Shown piece by piece: positions 22,956-32,332 of a stretch of DNA of 64,000 nt (positions are counted from its first letter, which is position 1; every line of letters begins with the position of its first letter). The DNA is from Mycobacterium attenuatum. GTDB taxonomy: Bacteria > Actinomycetota > Actinomycetes > Mycobacteriales > Mycobacteriaceae. A program made the translations under genes and the position numbers. The DNA lies in contig NZ_UPHT01000173.1 of NCBI RefSeq assembly GCF_900566085.1, positions 1-64,000 on the forward strand. Direction: 5' to 3'. Below the pieces are notes generated by a model. The model was not told the origin of the DNA. It searched no databases and worked only from the letters and a program-made list of their open reading frames with translations.

Positions 22956-23025
22956 GGCCGCTTACGCTAGTCGCTGGCCAGGCCCGTGGCCAGACGGCCC
23001 CGCTGCGACAGCGCCGGACGCTAGC

Positions 23026-23088
23026 GCCTCCCAAAGCCTCCCAAAGCCTCCCAAAGCCTTCCCAAAGCCTTCCCAAAGCCTTCCCAAA
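23026..23088. repeat. Minisatellite: three 10-bp then three 11-bp units
   Basis: GCCTCCCAAA is repeated three times (23026-23055), followed directly by three copies of GCCTTCCCAAA (23056-23088), a one-base-longer variant. The array lies in the 190-base gap between the divergent Rv3753c-like and tyrA genes, so copy number would change promoter spacing. Confidence 0.95.
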
Positions 23089-23145
23089 GCCCTAGAAGCA
23101 CCGTGAACCACGCACGGACAGGACAAGTGTGCCAACCTTGGGACT

Positions 23146-24105
23146 GTGCAGACGACACCCGTGTGCGTGCTCGGGCTGGGACTCATCGGCGGCTCGATCA
23201 TGCGTGCGACGGCAGCGGTCGGCCGCGAGGTTTTCGGCTACAACCGGTCGGTCGAGGGAGCGCACGGCGCCCGGAACGCAGGATTCGAGGCCAGCACCGA
23301 TCTGTCCGAAACGCTGACTCGGGCCGCCAACACGGAGGCGTTGATCGTGCTGGCGGTTCCGGTGCCGGCCTTGCCGAACATGCTCGCCCACATCCGGGAG
23401 TTGGCCCCCAACTGTCCGCTGACCGACGTCACCAGCGTCAAGTGCGCGGTCCTCGACCAAGTCGCTGCGGCCGGTCTGCAAGCCCGCTTCGTGGGCGGTC
23501 ACCCGATGACGGGCACCGCCCACTCGGGCTGGCCGGCCGGCCACGGCGGGCTGTTCACCCGGGCGCCCTGGGTAGTGGCCGTAGACGACCATGTCGATCC
23601 GCAGGTGTGGTCGATGGTGATGACGTTGGCACTGGATTGCGGGGCGGTGGTGGTGCCCGCCAAATCCGACGAACACGACGCCGCCGCGGCCGCCATCTCC
23701 CATCTGCCGCATCTGCTTGCCGAAGCGCTGGCGGTCACCGCCGCCGAGGTCCCGCTCGCTTTTGCGCTGGCCGCGGGGTCTTTCCGGGACGCAACCCGAG
23801 TCGCTGGCACCGCCCCGGATCTGGTGCGCGCGATGTGTGAAGCCAACACCGACCAACTGGTGCCGGTCACCGACCGGGTTATCAAGTTGCTCGGCCGCGC
23901 CCGCGATTCGCTAACCGGCCACGGCTCGGTGGCCGACCTGGTCGACGCCGGCCACGCCGCGCGCACCCGCTACGAAAGCTTCCCGCGCTCCGACATCGTC
24001 ACCGTGGCGATCGGCGCCGAGCGATGGCGCGAGCAACTGGCCGCCGCGGGCCGGGCGGGCGGGGTGATCAGATCCGCTCTGCCAATCCTGGATAGTCCAC
24101 GATGA
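23146..24105 (+). CDS. tyrA: Prephenate dehydrogenase (Rv3754)
   Basis: The 319-residue cytosolic enzyme makes 4-hydroxyphenylpyruvate from prephenate for tyrosine synthesis. The NAD site GLGLIGGS is at residues 10-17. DVTSVKCAV, then GGHPMTGTAHSG with the conserved His and Ser, are the family's catalytic blocks, and ISHLPHLLAEAL is the C-terminal helix bundle. GTG 23146 is the start. Its last 38 bases overlap the convergent Rv3755c-like gene. Confidence 0.93.
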   Translation: MQTTPVCVLGLGLIGGSIMRATAAVGREVFGYNRSVEGAHGARNAGFEASTDLSETLTRAANTEALIVLAVPVPALPNMLAHIRELAPNCPLTDVTSVKCAVLDQVAAAGLQARFVGGHPMTGTAHSGWPAGHGGLFTRAPWVVAVDDHVDPQVWSMVMTLALDCGAVVVPAKSDEHDAAAAAISHLPHLLAEALAVTAAEVPLAFALAAGSFRDATRVAGTAPDLVRAMCEANTDQLVPVTDRVIKLLGRARDSLTGHGSVADLVDAGHAARTRYESFPRSDIVTVAIGAERWREQLAAAGRAGGVIRSALPILDSPR

Positions 24106-24667
24106 ACCCCTCGGCGTCGACGGTCACGCTGGTATCGGCGACCGGGGAACGCAGCTTGATCGCGTCCAGACGCCCCTCACTGGTGTAGCTGACCGTGGCC
24201 GCGTCGACGGTCATCCCGGGGACGTTGACGTAGACCATCGGCAAGGCCAGCGACTCTGCCTTCTCGTGGATGCCGAGACGGCGGATCGGCAAGGCGTTGA
24301 AGAACGGGCTGAACACCAAGTCGATGTCGAGCGCGCCGTTGTAGCCCGCGCGCCGCTCGCCCTGGTGGTCGGTCACCAGCCACATGTTCTCCTCATCGCG
24401 GGCAATAGCGAGCTGGCGTTCCCGCTCGGCCAGCGTGACGGTCAGCCCGAACCGCTTGGTGGCGCCGGATTCGTCGGTCTGCAAGTCGTAGTAGGCGCCG
24501 AACGCCGGATTGACTGCGGTGGCTGCCGCCACGATGCGGCCGTTGGCCCTGATTCGCTTGCCCGACACCTGGATTCGTACCGATTCCATGCGTGAAACGT
24601 CCTGTGCACGCCAGGTCAACATCGCCGACCAGACGCGCCGTGCCGGATCAGAGGGAGCGGAGTTCAC
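24068..24667 (-). CDS. Putative glycolipid-binding protein (Rv3755c)
   Basis: The 199-residue protein belongs to the glycolipid-binding/DUF1089 family: VSGKRIRANGRIVAA, AYYDLQTDESGATKRF, MWLVTDHQGERRAGYNGALDIDLVFSPFFNALPIRRLG, then YVNVPGM. It is a beta-rich barrel without signal peptide. GTG 24667 gives the length I recall for Rv3755c; ATG 24623 is the alternative. It starts five bases after the proZ stop, so it may be the last gene of the pro operon. Function unproven. Confidence 0.85.
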   Translation of the reverse strand: MNSAPSDPARRVWSAMLTWRAQDVSRMESVRIQVSGKRIRANGRIVAAATAVNPAFGAYYDLQTDESGATKRFGLTVTLAERERQLAIARDEENMWLVTDHQGERRAGYNGALDIDLVFSPFFNALPIRRLGIHEKAESLALPMVYVNVPGMTVDAATVSYTSEGRLDAIKLRSPVADTSVTVDAEGFIVDYPGLAERI

Positions 24668-24671
24668 ACTC

Positions 24672-25427
24672 CTACCGTAGAACGTGTGCGTCAACCACGG
24701 CGCAATTGGAGCTAACTGAGACGTCAATTTCGCGATTTGGCCTGGTTACAGGCTTACACAGACGACCGCTTCCCGGCGCCGCCGCCCATACCGCCAACGC
24801 CAGAACCGCGTCCAGGAGCAACGCCAGCGCGGCCACCATCAAGGCGCCCACCAGCGCGATGTGGAACTGACGCTCCTTGATCCCGTCGATCAGATAGCGG
24901 CCCAGCCCCCCCAGACTGGCGTAGGCGGCCACCGTTGCGGTGGCGACCACTTGCAGTGTCGCGCTGCGCAGCCCCCCGAGTAGCAGCGGCAATGCGTTAG
25001 GTAGCTCGACACGCAGCAGCACCCGCCGTTCCGTCATCCCCATCGCCCGGGCGGCATCGACTATCAGCGGGTCGACTCCGGCGATGCCCGCGTACGTGCC
25101 GGCCAGCAGCGACGGAATGCCCAGCAACATCAGGGCCGCTATCGGCGGGCCGATGCCCAGCCCGAACATCAGCACCCCCAGCAGCAGCACACCCAGCGTC
25201 GGCAACGCGCGCAGCCCGTTGACCACGCCGACCACCAGCACTTGCCCGCGGCCGGTGTGCCCGATGAGCATTCCGATCGGGACGGCGATCACCGCCGCGG
25301 CGGCCACGGCCAGCGCGGTGTATTCCAGGTGCTCCAGGATCCGGGCCGCCAGCCCGTCGGGTCCAGTCCAGTTAGCCGCGGTGGCGAGGTAGGAGCACGT
25401 GCGCTGCAGAAAGTCGGTCGCCTTCAT
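24672..25427 (-). CDS. proZ: Osmoprotectant ABC transporter permease ProZ (Rv3756c)
   Basis: The 251-residue inner-membrane permease has about six hydrophobic segments. The EAA-type loop reads DAARAMGMTERRVLLRVELPNALP, the site that docks to the ATPase ProV. ATG 25427 overlaps the proW stop (ATGA). The C-terminal 25 residues are longer and more polar than usual. With ProW it forms the channel for glycine betaine, proline or related compatible solutes. Confidence 0.92.
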   Translation of the reverse strand: MKATDFLQRTCSYLATAANWTGPDGLAARILEHLEYTALAVAAAAVIAVPIGMLIGHTGRGQVLVVGVVNGLRALPTLGVLLLGVLMFGLGIGPPIAALMLLGIPSLLAGTYAGIAGVDPLIVDAARAMGMTERRVLLRVELPNALPLLLGGLRSATLQVVATATVAAYASLGGLGRYLIDGIKERQFHIALVGALMVAALALLLDAVLALAVWAAAPGSGRLCKPVTRPNREIDVSVSSNCAVVDAHVLR

Positions 25428-26101
25428 CGCGCACCGCCCACGATCGGCGATCTGATCCGCCGGCGCTGCGACGCGCGCTCCCAGGGCGTGGCCAGCCGGC
25501 CCGCCAGGCTGAGCAGCATGTCGATGACGACGGCCAGCGCGAACATCGCGATGATGCCGGCCACGATCTGGTCGCTCTTGTCAGTCTGGTATCCCGCGGT
25601 GAACCAGGTGCCCAGGCCGCCGATACCAATCACCGAGCCCACCGAAACCATCGCGATGTTGGTCACGACAACCACGCGCAGTCCGGCAACCAGTACCGGG
25701 ATCGACAGCGGCAGTTCGACTTTGATCATCCGGCTGACGGGTGAGTAGCCGACCGCGATGGCCGCGTCCCGCACCTGCGCCGGCACCGCATCCAGCGCCT
25801 CGAGCACGGCGCGCACCAACAGCGCCGTGGTGTAGGCGGTCAGCGCGACGATGACGTTGGCCTCGTCGAGGATGCGGGTCTTGATGATCAATGGCAACGC
25901 CACGAACAGCGCCAGCGACGGGATGGTGAACACGATGCTGGCCGTTGCCGTGGTCAATCGCCGCAGCACCGGCGCGTGCTGCACCGCCAAGCCCAGCGGC
26001 ACCGCGATCGCCATCCCGATCAGCACCGGAACCAGCGACAGCCGCAGGTGGATCACGGTCAGCGCCCAGGCGGTGTCGAGGTGGGTCAGCAGGTAATGCA
26101 C
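25424..26101 (-). CDS. proW: Osmoprotectant ABC transporter permease ProW (Rv3757c)
   Basis: The 225-residue permease starts at GTG 26101 and has multiple spans. The coupling loop reads VRDAAIAVGYSPVSRMIKVELPLSIPVL. Three bases separate it from the proV stop and its stop overlaps proZ. The length fits the OpuCB/ProW class. It pairs with ProZ. Confidence 0.92.
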   Translation of the reverse strand: MHYLLTHLDTAWALTVIHLRLSLVPVLIGMAIAVPLGLAVQHAPVLRRLTTATASIVFTIPSLALFVALPLIIKTRILDEANVIVALTAYTTALLVRAVLEALDAVPAQVRDAAIAVGYSPVSRMIKVELPLSIPVLVAGLRVVVVTNIAMVSVGSVIGIGGLGTWFTAGYQTDKSDQIVAGIIAMFALAVVIDMLLSLAGRLATPWERASQRRRIRSPIVGGAR

Positions 26102-26104
26102 GCC

Positions 26105-27199
26105 TCAGCCCCGCCGTCGACTGGTCACCGCGGCCAGTACGTCGTCGGCCAGCACGGCGCCGATCACCTTGCCGTCGCCGTCGACGGCGACACCCATCGA
26201 CGAGGGCGACGACAACGCCGCATCCAGCGCCTGGCTGAGGTTTCCGTTGGGGCGGAACAGCGAGCCGACGACGGTCATGACGTCCGGCAACGCCGCGCCG
26301 CTTCGGTGGCGCCGCAGGCCGTCGGCGTCTATCCAGCCTAACGGCGCGCTGCCGTCGTCGACCACCAGCTCCCAGCCGTCCGGGAGTGGCTTGTCGCACA
26401 GGGCGTTTGCGGACACGCATGCGATGTCGTGCATCGGAAGTCCGGCGCCGTCGATGAGCTGCAACAACCGATAGCCTCTGCCGAGGCCGATGAATTTCGA
26501 CACGAAATCGTTGGCCGGGCGTGAAAGTAGCTTGGCCGGCTCGTCGCACTGCTGCAAGTGGCCGCCCGGCGCGAACACCGCCACCACGTCGCCGAGTTTG
26601 AACGCTTCATCGATGTCATGGGTGACGAAGACGACGGTTTTGTGCAATTCGCTTTGCAGACGCAGGATTTCGTTCTGCAGGTCATGGCGGACCACGGGAT
26701 CGACGGCCGAGAACGGCTCGTCCATCAACAGGATCGGCGGGTCAGCCGCGAGCGCCCGGGCCACTCCGACGCGCTGTTGCTCGCCGCCGGAGAGCTGAGC
26801 CGGGTAACGGGTGGCGACCTTGGGACTCAGCCCGACCCGTTCGAGCACCTGGTAGGCGGATTTGCGGGCGGCCCGACGCGACTGCCCCTTCAGCACCGGC
26901 ACCGTCGCGACGTTGTCGATTACCCGTTGGTGCGGCATCAGTCCCGCGTTCTGGATGACGTAGCCGATACCGAGCCGCAGCCGCACCGGATTGACGCCTG
27001 ACACGTCGGTGCCGTTGACGGTGACGGTGCCCGAGGTCGGCTCGACCATCCGGTTGATCATCCGCAGCGCGGTCGTCTTACCGCAGCCGGAGGGCCCGAC
27101 GAAAACGGTAAGCCTGCCGTCAGGAACTTCGAGGGTCAACCGATCCACGGCCGTGGTGCCGTCGGCATATACCTTGGCGGCTTTGTCGAAACTGATCAT
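26105..27199 (-). CDS. proV: Osmoprotectant ABC transporter ATPase ProV with CBS domains (Rv3758c)
   Basis: The 364-residue ATPase has Walker A GPSGCGKT near residues 35-42, signature LSGGEQQR, Walker B ILLMDEP and the H-switch FVTHDIDEA. After residue 240 come two CBS repeats (ending AVDGDGKVIGAVLADDVLAAV), which in this family sense ionic strength and gate transport. ATG 27199 overlaps the proX stop (ATGA). Confidence 0.94.
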   Translation of the reverse strand: MISFDKAAKVYADGTTAVDRLTLEVPDGRLTVFVGPSGCGKTTALRMINRMVEPTSGTVTVNGTDVSGVNPVRLRLGIGYVIQNAGLMPHQRVIDNVATVPVLKGQSRRAARKSAYQVLERVGLSPKVATRYPAQLSGGEQQRVGVARALAADPPILLMDEPFSAVDPVVRHDLQNEILRLQSELHKTVVFVTHDIDEAFKLGDVVAVFAPGGHLQQCDEPAKLLSRPANDFVSKFIGLGRGYRLLQLIDGAGLPMHDIACVSANALCDKPLPDGWELVVDDGSAPLGWIDADGLRRHRSGAALPDVMTVVGSLFRPNGNLSQALDAALSSPSSMGVAVDGDGKVIGAVLADDVLAAVTSRRRG

Positions 27200-28143
27200 G
27201 GCTGGATCGGATGGTCGAAGCCATTGTCACGCAACCACTTTCGAGCTGCCTGGTCCGGATCTACGCCACCGTTGCCCGACACCGCGGCATTGAGTTCGGC
27301 CATGGCTTCGGTCGTCAGCTGCGCCGAGACCGCATCCAGGACATCCTTGAGTCGATCCGACTTCTTCTGCGAATTGACCAGCGGCACAATGTTGCCGGCC
27401 AGGAAATTGTGCTCAGGATCCGCCAGGACCACCAGGTTGTTCTGCCGGATCGCCGGGGAGGTGCTGAAAATGTTCGCGGCGGTGACCGTTCCGTCGACCA
27501 GCGCCCGCACGGTCACCGCGCCACCGCCGTCATTGATGGTGGTGAAATTGCCTGCCGCAATGTCGAGCCCGTACTTCTGGCGCAGCCCGGGCAACCCGGC
27601 CGGCCTGGTCTGGAATACCGACGGCGCGGCGAATTTCACCTGGGCCGAATGCGCCGCCAGGTCGCCGATGGTCACCAGGTTCCAGTTGGTGGCGGTTGCC
27701 TTGGTGACGGTGACGGTATCGGTATCGGAGGCCGGTGAGGGCGTCAGAATCGACAAGTCGCCGGGCAACCGCTTATAGAGCTCCAATTCGACCGCGTCCA
27801 GCATGGTCACCGTCGAGTCCGGCTGAAAGTAGAGCAGCAGGTTGCCGATGTACTCCGGTACCAGATCGATGGAATGGTCTTTGAGCGCCGGTATATAGGT
27901 CTCCCGGCTGCCGATACCCAGACGCCGCCCCACGTCGAAACCGTTGGCCTGCAATGCCTGCGCATAGATTTCGGCGACGATCTCCGACTCCGGGAAATCG
28001 CCGGATCCGACCACGATGGACTTGATATTGCCGCTCGCCGTCCCGAACGGGTCGGCATTGCCGCAGGCCGCCAGCGGCCATGCGCTCACGAGGCACACCA
28101 CCGTGGCCAGTGTCGCGCGACGCACGCGCGGCAGCATCCCCAT
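27196..28143 (-). CDS. proX: Osmoprotectant-binding lipoprotein ProX (Rv3759c)
   Basis: This is a 315-residue solute-binding protein. Its signal peptide ends in the lipobox LAAC near residue 26, so it is a membrane-anchored lipoprotein facing outward. The OpuAC-like fold shows VVGSGDFPESEIVAEIYAQAL and DLVPEYIGNLLLYF. ATG 28143 gives the same length as Rv3759c. It is the first gene of the proXVWZ operon, and its promoter lies in the 97 bases before the divergent Rv3760-like gene. Confidence 0.93.
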   Translation of the reverse strand: MGMLPRVRRATLATVVCLVSAWPLAACGNADPFGTASGNIKSIVVGSGDFPESEIVAEIYAQALQANGFDVGRRLGIGSRETYIPALKDHSIDLVPEYIGNLLLYFQPDSTVTMLDAVELELYKRLPGDLSILTPSPASDTDTVTVTKATATNWNLVTIGDLAAHSAQVKFAAPSVFQTRPAGLPGLRQKYGLDIAAGNFTTINDGGGAVTVRALVDGTVTAANIFSTSPAIRQNNLVVLADPEHNFLAGNIVPLVNSQKKSDRLKDVLDAVSAQLTTEAMAELNAAVSGNGGVDPDQAARKWLRDNGFDHPIQP

Positions 28144-28240
28144 GCCGGTGACACTATCTTGAGAAACGTCGGGCTGCCGCAACCCGGCCGGCCTGCGTGG
28201 CTTGGTTTCATTCCGGGCGGGATGGGAAGAAGATGACATT

Positions 28241-28600
28241 ATGACCAGCACCCCGTCAGGCCCGCGTGACCAGCCGCCCTCGGCTCCCAGACCTCGTGTG
28301 ACAGCCAAGGACCCAGCGTCCACATTGACCCGGGCCGGCGCCCTCTGGTCATCGTTGATTGCCGGCTTCTTGATCCTGATCCTGTTGCTGATCTTCATCG
28401 CGCAGAACACCGCCTCCACCCCGTTCACCTTCTTAGGCTGGCACTGGAGCCTGCCGCTGGGGGTGGCGATTCTGCTGGCGGCCGTCGGAGGCGGATTGCT
28501 GACCGTGGCGGTCGGCACCGCGCGGATCATTCAGCTGCGTCGCGTCGCCAAGAAATCCCATACGCAGGCATTGCGATCCGCCGGCCCGCCACCCCGTTGA
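28241..28600 (+). CDS. LapA-domain (DUF1049) membrane protein (Rv3760)
   Basis: The 119-residue protein has a proline-rich cytosolic N-terminus. Two membrane spans (about residues 37-55 and 72-92) are joined by IAQNTASTPFTFLGWHWSLPLG, the DUF1049/LapA signature, and the tail is basic. It probably acts in envelope or lipopolysaccharide-like assembly by analogy to LapA, but the role in mycobacteria is not known. ATG 28241. Confidence 0.88.
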   Translation: MTSTPSGPRDQPPSAPRPRVTAKDPASTLTRAGALWSSLIAGFLILILLLIFIAQNTASTPFTFLGWHWSLPLGVAILLAAVGGGLLTVAVGTARIIQLRRVAKKSHTQALRSAGPPPR

Positions 28601-28701
28601 CGGTGCGCCCTGGCTTTGACTGCCCGCTGAGCGGGCAGCTCGTGTGGCGATGCGCCGTCGGCTCACGGCCGGAGCCGCAGTCGCACACTCGACCCGACGG
28701 G

Positions 28702-29754
28702 TCAGGAGATCGGCTTGCTGATCTCGGCCAGGCCGCGCGAAATCAGTGGCGCTACGACCTCGGGGTCATCGTCTAAGGAATCGCCTTTCCCCGCGGCCAT
28801 CTCGGACATACGCCTGCGGAAATCGATACCGGCCGCGATGATGGCCAGCTTGAAGTAAGCCAGGGCCATATAGAACTCCCAATGCCCCAGCGACATCCCG
28901 GACACAAGCGAATACCGGTCGGCCAGTTCGTCGGCCGTCGGCAGCAACGGCGACGTCCAGGCAGCTTGCGCGTTGACGATCAGATCCAGCGCGGGGTCGC
29001 GGTAGACACACATCAGGGCCGCGTCGCTGAGCGGGTCCCCCAGCGTGGACAGCTCCCAGTCCACCACCGCGCGCACCTTCGTCGGGTCGTTGGCATCCAA
29101 AATGGTGTTGTCGATCCGGTAGTCGCCGTGCACAATCGAAGTTCGGCTTTGCTTCGGAATCGCTTGCTGCAGAGCCGAATGCAGTCGCTCGACGTCGTTG
29201 TCCCGGAGGTCATCGGGCAGCCGCACCAGCTCCCACTGGGAGCCCCAGCGGCGCACCTGCCGTTCCAGGTAGCCGTCGGGTTTGCCAAAATCGCCCAGCC
29301 CGACGCCGTTCGGATCGATGCTATGCAGGTCGACGAGCACCCGGATCAGCGCGTCGACACAGCCGTCGATGACGCGGCTGCCGAACGCTTCGAGTTGGGC
29401 GCGCCGGCGCACCACCTGTCCGGCAACGAACTCGACGATCTGGAAGGGGGCGCCGAGCACCGAGTCGTCGGCACACAACGCGATCGTGCGCGCCACCGGA
29501 ACCGGCGTGTCCTGCAGCGCGGCAACCACCCGGTACTCGCGGGCCATATCGTGCGCCGACGGCGTCAGCCCGTGTAGTGGAGGGCGGCGCACCAGCCAAC
29601 TCGTCGCGTCGTCGTAGACCCGGAAGGTGAGGTTGGAGCGGCCGCCGGAGATCAGCTCACCACGTAGCTCACCGGCGCGCTCGATGCCGAGCGACCGCAG
29701 ATATCCGTCCAGTGCGGCCAGGTCGAGGCCGTCGAGTCCGTGAGCCGAAGTCAC
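28702..29754 (-). CDS. fadE36: Aminoglycoside phosphotransferase-fold protein (FadE36, Rv3761c)
   Basis: The 350-residue protein has the small-molecule kinase fold of ACAD10/11 N-domains, not an acyl-CoA dehydrogenase despite its name. GGRSNLTFRVY is the nucleotide loop, IVHGDYRIDN the catalytic loop, and VVDWELSTLGDP the metal-binding DxE-like motif. ACAD10/11-type kinases phosphorylate 4-hydroxyacyl-CoA, so that is a reasonable guess here. Two paralogues are in this window (30519, 43651). Confidence 0.88.
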   Translation of the reverse strand: MTSAHGLDGLDLAALDGYLRSLGIERAGELRGELISGGRSNLTFRVYDDATSWLVRRPPLHGLTPSAHDMAREYRVVAALQDTPVPVARTIALCADDSVLGAPFQIVEFVAGQVVRRRAQLEAFGSRVIDGCVDALIRVLVDLHSIDPNGVGLGDFGKPDGYLERQVRRWGSQWELVRLPDDLRDNDVERLHSALQQAIPKQSRTSIVHGDYRIDNTILDANDPTKVRAVVDWELSTLGDPLSDAALMCVYRDPALDLIVNAQAAWTSPLLPTADELADRYSLVSGMSLGHWEFYMALAYFKLAIIAAGIDFRRRMSEMAAGKGDSLDDDPEVVAPLISRGLAEISKPIS

Positions 29755-29792
29755 CGAACTTGTTTACCACCTGTCGATTGCCCGACTCCTTC

Positions 29793-30431
29793 TCAGCCCG
29801 CAGCACGGCCCGCATCGTCACCGAGCAGGCGCTGATTCCGGGGCAACAGGTCCCACACGTGTTCGGTCGAGTTGACCGTCACCACCGTCGCCTGACCGGA
29901 CCGGGAGAACAGCAACCGGGTCACCGAGACGTAGTCGATGGGAAAAGACAGCAGTCGCGCCGTCCCCAGGATCTCGTGCAGTACCACGTTGATCACCCCA
30001 CCGTGGCTGAACGCCGCGACCGTCTCATCCGGATCCGCGGTGACGACCACGTGGTCGACGGCCGCGCGGACCCGGGCACGGAAAGCATCCTCGTCGACGG
30101 CGCTGGGCAGCCGCCCCTGGGCCATGCGTGCCCATTCCTGCGGATTTTCTGCGCGGATCTGCTCGACAGGTATGTACACCGGAAGGTCACGGTCGTACTC
30201 GGCGAACCGGTCCTCGATCTCGACGGGTAGGTCGAGTGCGGCTGCGACCGGTTCGGCGGTCTGGATGGCGCGGCGCTGCGGGCTGCTCACCACCCGTGAG
30301 ATGGGAAACCTGGCCAGCGCCTCAGGTAACCGTGCGACCTGCGCAAAGCCGGTCTCCGACAGCTCCGGGTCCGACCCTTCGCCGTGTTCGCTGCGCATCG
30401 GCAATGCATGCCGGACCAAGAGCAGTTGCAT
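29793..30431 (-). CDS. Histidine phosphatase (phosphoglycerate mutase) family protein
   Basis: The 212-residue protein starts MQLLLVRHALPMR, so the phosphohistidine RH motif is at residues 7-8. SSPQRRAIQTAEP gives the second arginine and FSHGGVINVVLHEIL the second catalytic histidine. It is a complete acid-phosphatase-like domain; the substrate is unknown. It is divergent from the APH/SDR/acyl-CoA dehydrogenase operon, and next to two kinase-like genes it might dephosphorylate their product. Confidence 0.88.
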   Translation of the reverse strand: MQLLLVRHALPMRSEHGEGSDPELSETGFAQVARLPEALARFPISRVVSSPQRRAIQTAEPVAAALDLPVEIEDRFAEYDRDLPVYIPVEQIRAENPQEWARMAQGRLPSAVDEDAFRARVRAAVDHVVVTADPDETVAAFSHGGVINVVLHEILGTARLLSFPIDYVSVTRLLFSRSGQATVVTVNSTEHVWDLLPRNQRLLGDDAGRAAG

Positions 30432-30518
30432 GGGGCTCAGCCTTGCATGCGGCTTGCCCGGCGCTACCATGCCGCTTGAGAATGTAATTCTCCGAGCCGA
30501 GAGCGGGGTGTGCAGCCA

Positions 30519-31550
30519 ATGGCGACTGCCGGCGGAACTCAGCTGGACGCCGGTGTGATCGGTCGTTGGCTCGACGCCAATGGCGCACCGGGCGGCGGTG
30601 CGGAGCCGGAATTCGAGCACCTGGTCGGCGGGTCGCAGAACACCCTGTACCTGATCCGGCGCGGTCCCGAGCGCATGGTGCTGCGAATGCCCGGACCCCG
30701 GCCCGACGCGGCCCGCATCGACGGAATGCTGCGGGAAATTCGCCTGGTGCGGGCGCTGTCGGGCACCGACGTGCCGCATGCTGAGTTGATCGGCGCCGAC
30801 GAGACCGGCGCCGTGCTCGGCATGCCGTTCTACGTAATGCAGGCCATCGACGGGTGGAGTCCGATAAGCGACGGGTGGCAGACGCCGTTCGACGCCGACC
30901 TGGATACCCGGCGCGGGCTGGCGTTCCAGCTCGTCGAGGGTGCCGCGAAACTGGGCCGCGTCGACTGGCGCGCCCAGGGTCTCGACGGGTTCGGCCGTCC
31001 GGACGGCTTCCATGAGCGGCAGGTCGATCGCTGGCTGGGCTTCCTGGCCGCTTACCAGGTACGCGAATTGCCCGGCCTGCTGGAAGCCGCCGACTGGCTG
31101 CGCCGTCACCGTCCCGAGCACTACACGCCGGGCATCATGCACGGCGACTATCAATTCGCCAACGTCATGTTCGCGCACGGGGCGCCGGCTCGGCTGGCCG
31201 CGATCGTGGACTGGGAAATGACGACGGTGGGAGATCCGCTGCTGGATCTGGCCTGGGCGCTACTGGGCTACGACGGCGACGAGCCGCGCGCCGACGGGTT
31301 CTATCTGGATATGCGCGGTATGCCCAAGCGCAGCGAACTGCTGGCGCATTATGAGGCCGTCAGCGGGCTGTCCACAGAGAACATCGACTACTACCTGGTG
31401 CTGGCCAACTGGAAGCTCGGGATCGTTCTGGAGAAAACGTATGCGGCGGGGGTCCGCACGGGGCAGGTCGACACCACGCTCAACCAGGCCTTCGCAACAA
31501 TGATTCCCCAACTCATTACCACCGCCGCCGAACTTGCTCAGGCCCACTGA
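30519..31550 (+). CDS. APH-fold kinase of the ACAD10/LvaA type
   Basis: This is a kinase-like protein of about 343 residues. FEHLVGGSQNTLYLI is the nucleotide loop, MHGDYQFANVMF the catalytic loop, and AIVDWEMTTVGDPLLDLAW the metal site. It starts at ATG 30519 (a GTG at 30510 is also open). One base separates it from the next gene, and SDR, acyl-CoA dehydrogenase and reductase genes follow at gaps of 1, 16 and 13 bases. In ACAD10/11 and in the Pseudomonas lva operon such a kinase phosphorylates a 4-hydroxyacyl-CoA for an acyl-CoA dehydrogenase. The same role is inferred here. Confidence 0.88.
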   Translation: MATAGGTQLDAGVIGRWLDANGAPGGGAEPEFEHLVGGSQNTLYLIRRGPERMVLRMPGPRPDAARIDGMLREIRLVRALSGTDVPHAELIGADETGAVLGMPFYVMQAIDGWSPISDGWQTPFDADLDTRRGLAFQLVEGAAKLGRVDWRAQGLDGFGRPDGFHERQVDRWLGFLAAYQVRELPGLLEAADWLRRHRPEHYTPGIMHGDYQFANVMFAHGAPARLAAIVDWEMTTVGDPLLDLAWALLGYDGDEPRADGFYLDMRGMPKRSELLAHYEAVSGLSTENIDYYLVLANWKLGIVLEKTYAAGVRTGQVDTTLNQAFATMIPQLITTAAELAQAH

Positions 31551-31551
31551 A

Positions 31552-32316
31552 ATGAGTTATGCGGACCGGCTTTTCGACCTCACCGGCCACGTGGTGCTGA
31601 TCACCGGCGGCAGCCGCGGGCTGGGCCGCGAAATGGCTTTCGCCGTAGCCCGCTGCGGCGCCGACGTGGTGATCGCCAGCCGCAACCTGGACAACTGCGT
31701 TGCCACCGCCACCGCGATCGAAGCCGAGACCGGTCGCACCGCTATGGCCTACCAGGTGCATGTCGGCCGTTGGGATCAGCTCGACGGGCTGGTCGCGGCG
31801 GCCTATGACCGGTTCGGCAAGGTCGACACGTTGATTAACAACGCGGGCATGTCACCGCTGTACGACACGCTCACCGGCGTCACCGAGAAGCTCTTCGACG
31901 CTGTCATCAACCTCAACCTCAAAGGGCCATTCCGGTTGTCGGCACTGGTCGGCGAGCGGATGATGGCGGCCGGGCGGGGGTCGATCATCAACGTCAGTTC
32001 CACCGGGTCGCTGCGGCCCGGCGCCGACATCATCCCCTACGCCGCGGCCAAGGCGGGACTCAATGCGATGACCGAAGGTTTCGCACGGGCGCTCGGGCCA
32101 GCGGTGCGGGTCAACACATTGATGGCCGGACCGTTTCTGACCGACATCAGCAAGTCCTGGAATCTGGACCAGGCGACCGAGAACCCGTTCGGCCATCTGT
32201 CACTGCGGCGGGCCGGTAATCCATCCGAAATCGTCGGCGCCGCATTGTTTCTCGCGTCTGACGCATCCAGTTTCACCACCGGTTCGATTGTCCGGGCCGA
32301 CGGTGGAATCCCGTAA
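31552..32316 (+). CDS. Short-chain dehydrogenase/reductase
   Basis: The 254-residue SDR has a TGGSRGLG cofactor loop at residues 18-25, NNAG at about 97, an INVSST serine block, YAAAKAG with the YxxxK pair, and the GSIVRADGGIP end. ATG 31552 follows the kinase stop by one base. In the operon context it could oxidise or reduce a hydroxyacyl intermediate. Confidence 0.92.
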   Translation: MSYADRLFDLTGHVVLITGGSRGLGREMAFAVARCGADVVIASRNLDNCVATATAIEAETGRTAMAYQVHVGRWDQLDGLVAAAYDRFGKVDTLINNAGMSPLYDTLTGVTEKLFDAVINLNLKGPFRLSALVGERMMAAGRGSIINVSSTGSLRPGADIIPYAAAKAGLNAMTEGFARALGPAVRVNTLMAGPFLTDISKSWNLDQATENPFGHLSLRRAGNPSEIVGAALFLASDASSFTTGSIVRADGGIP

Positions 32317-32332
32317 CAGGTAGGAGCATCGC

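Noticed and set aside
23026..23088. Possible CRISPR array
   Set aside because: Units of 10-11 bases abut directly with no spacers; it is a minisatellite. No CRISPR or cas gene was seen anywhere in the window.
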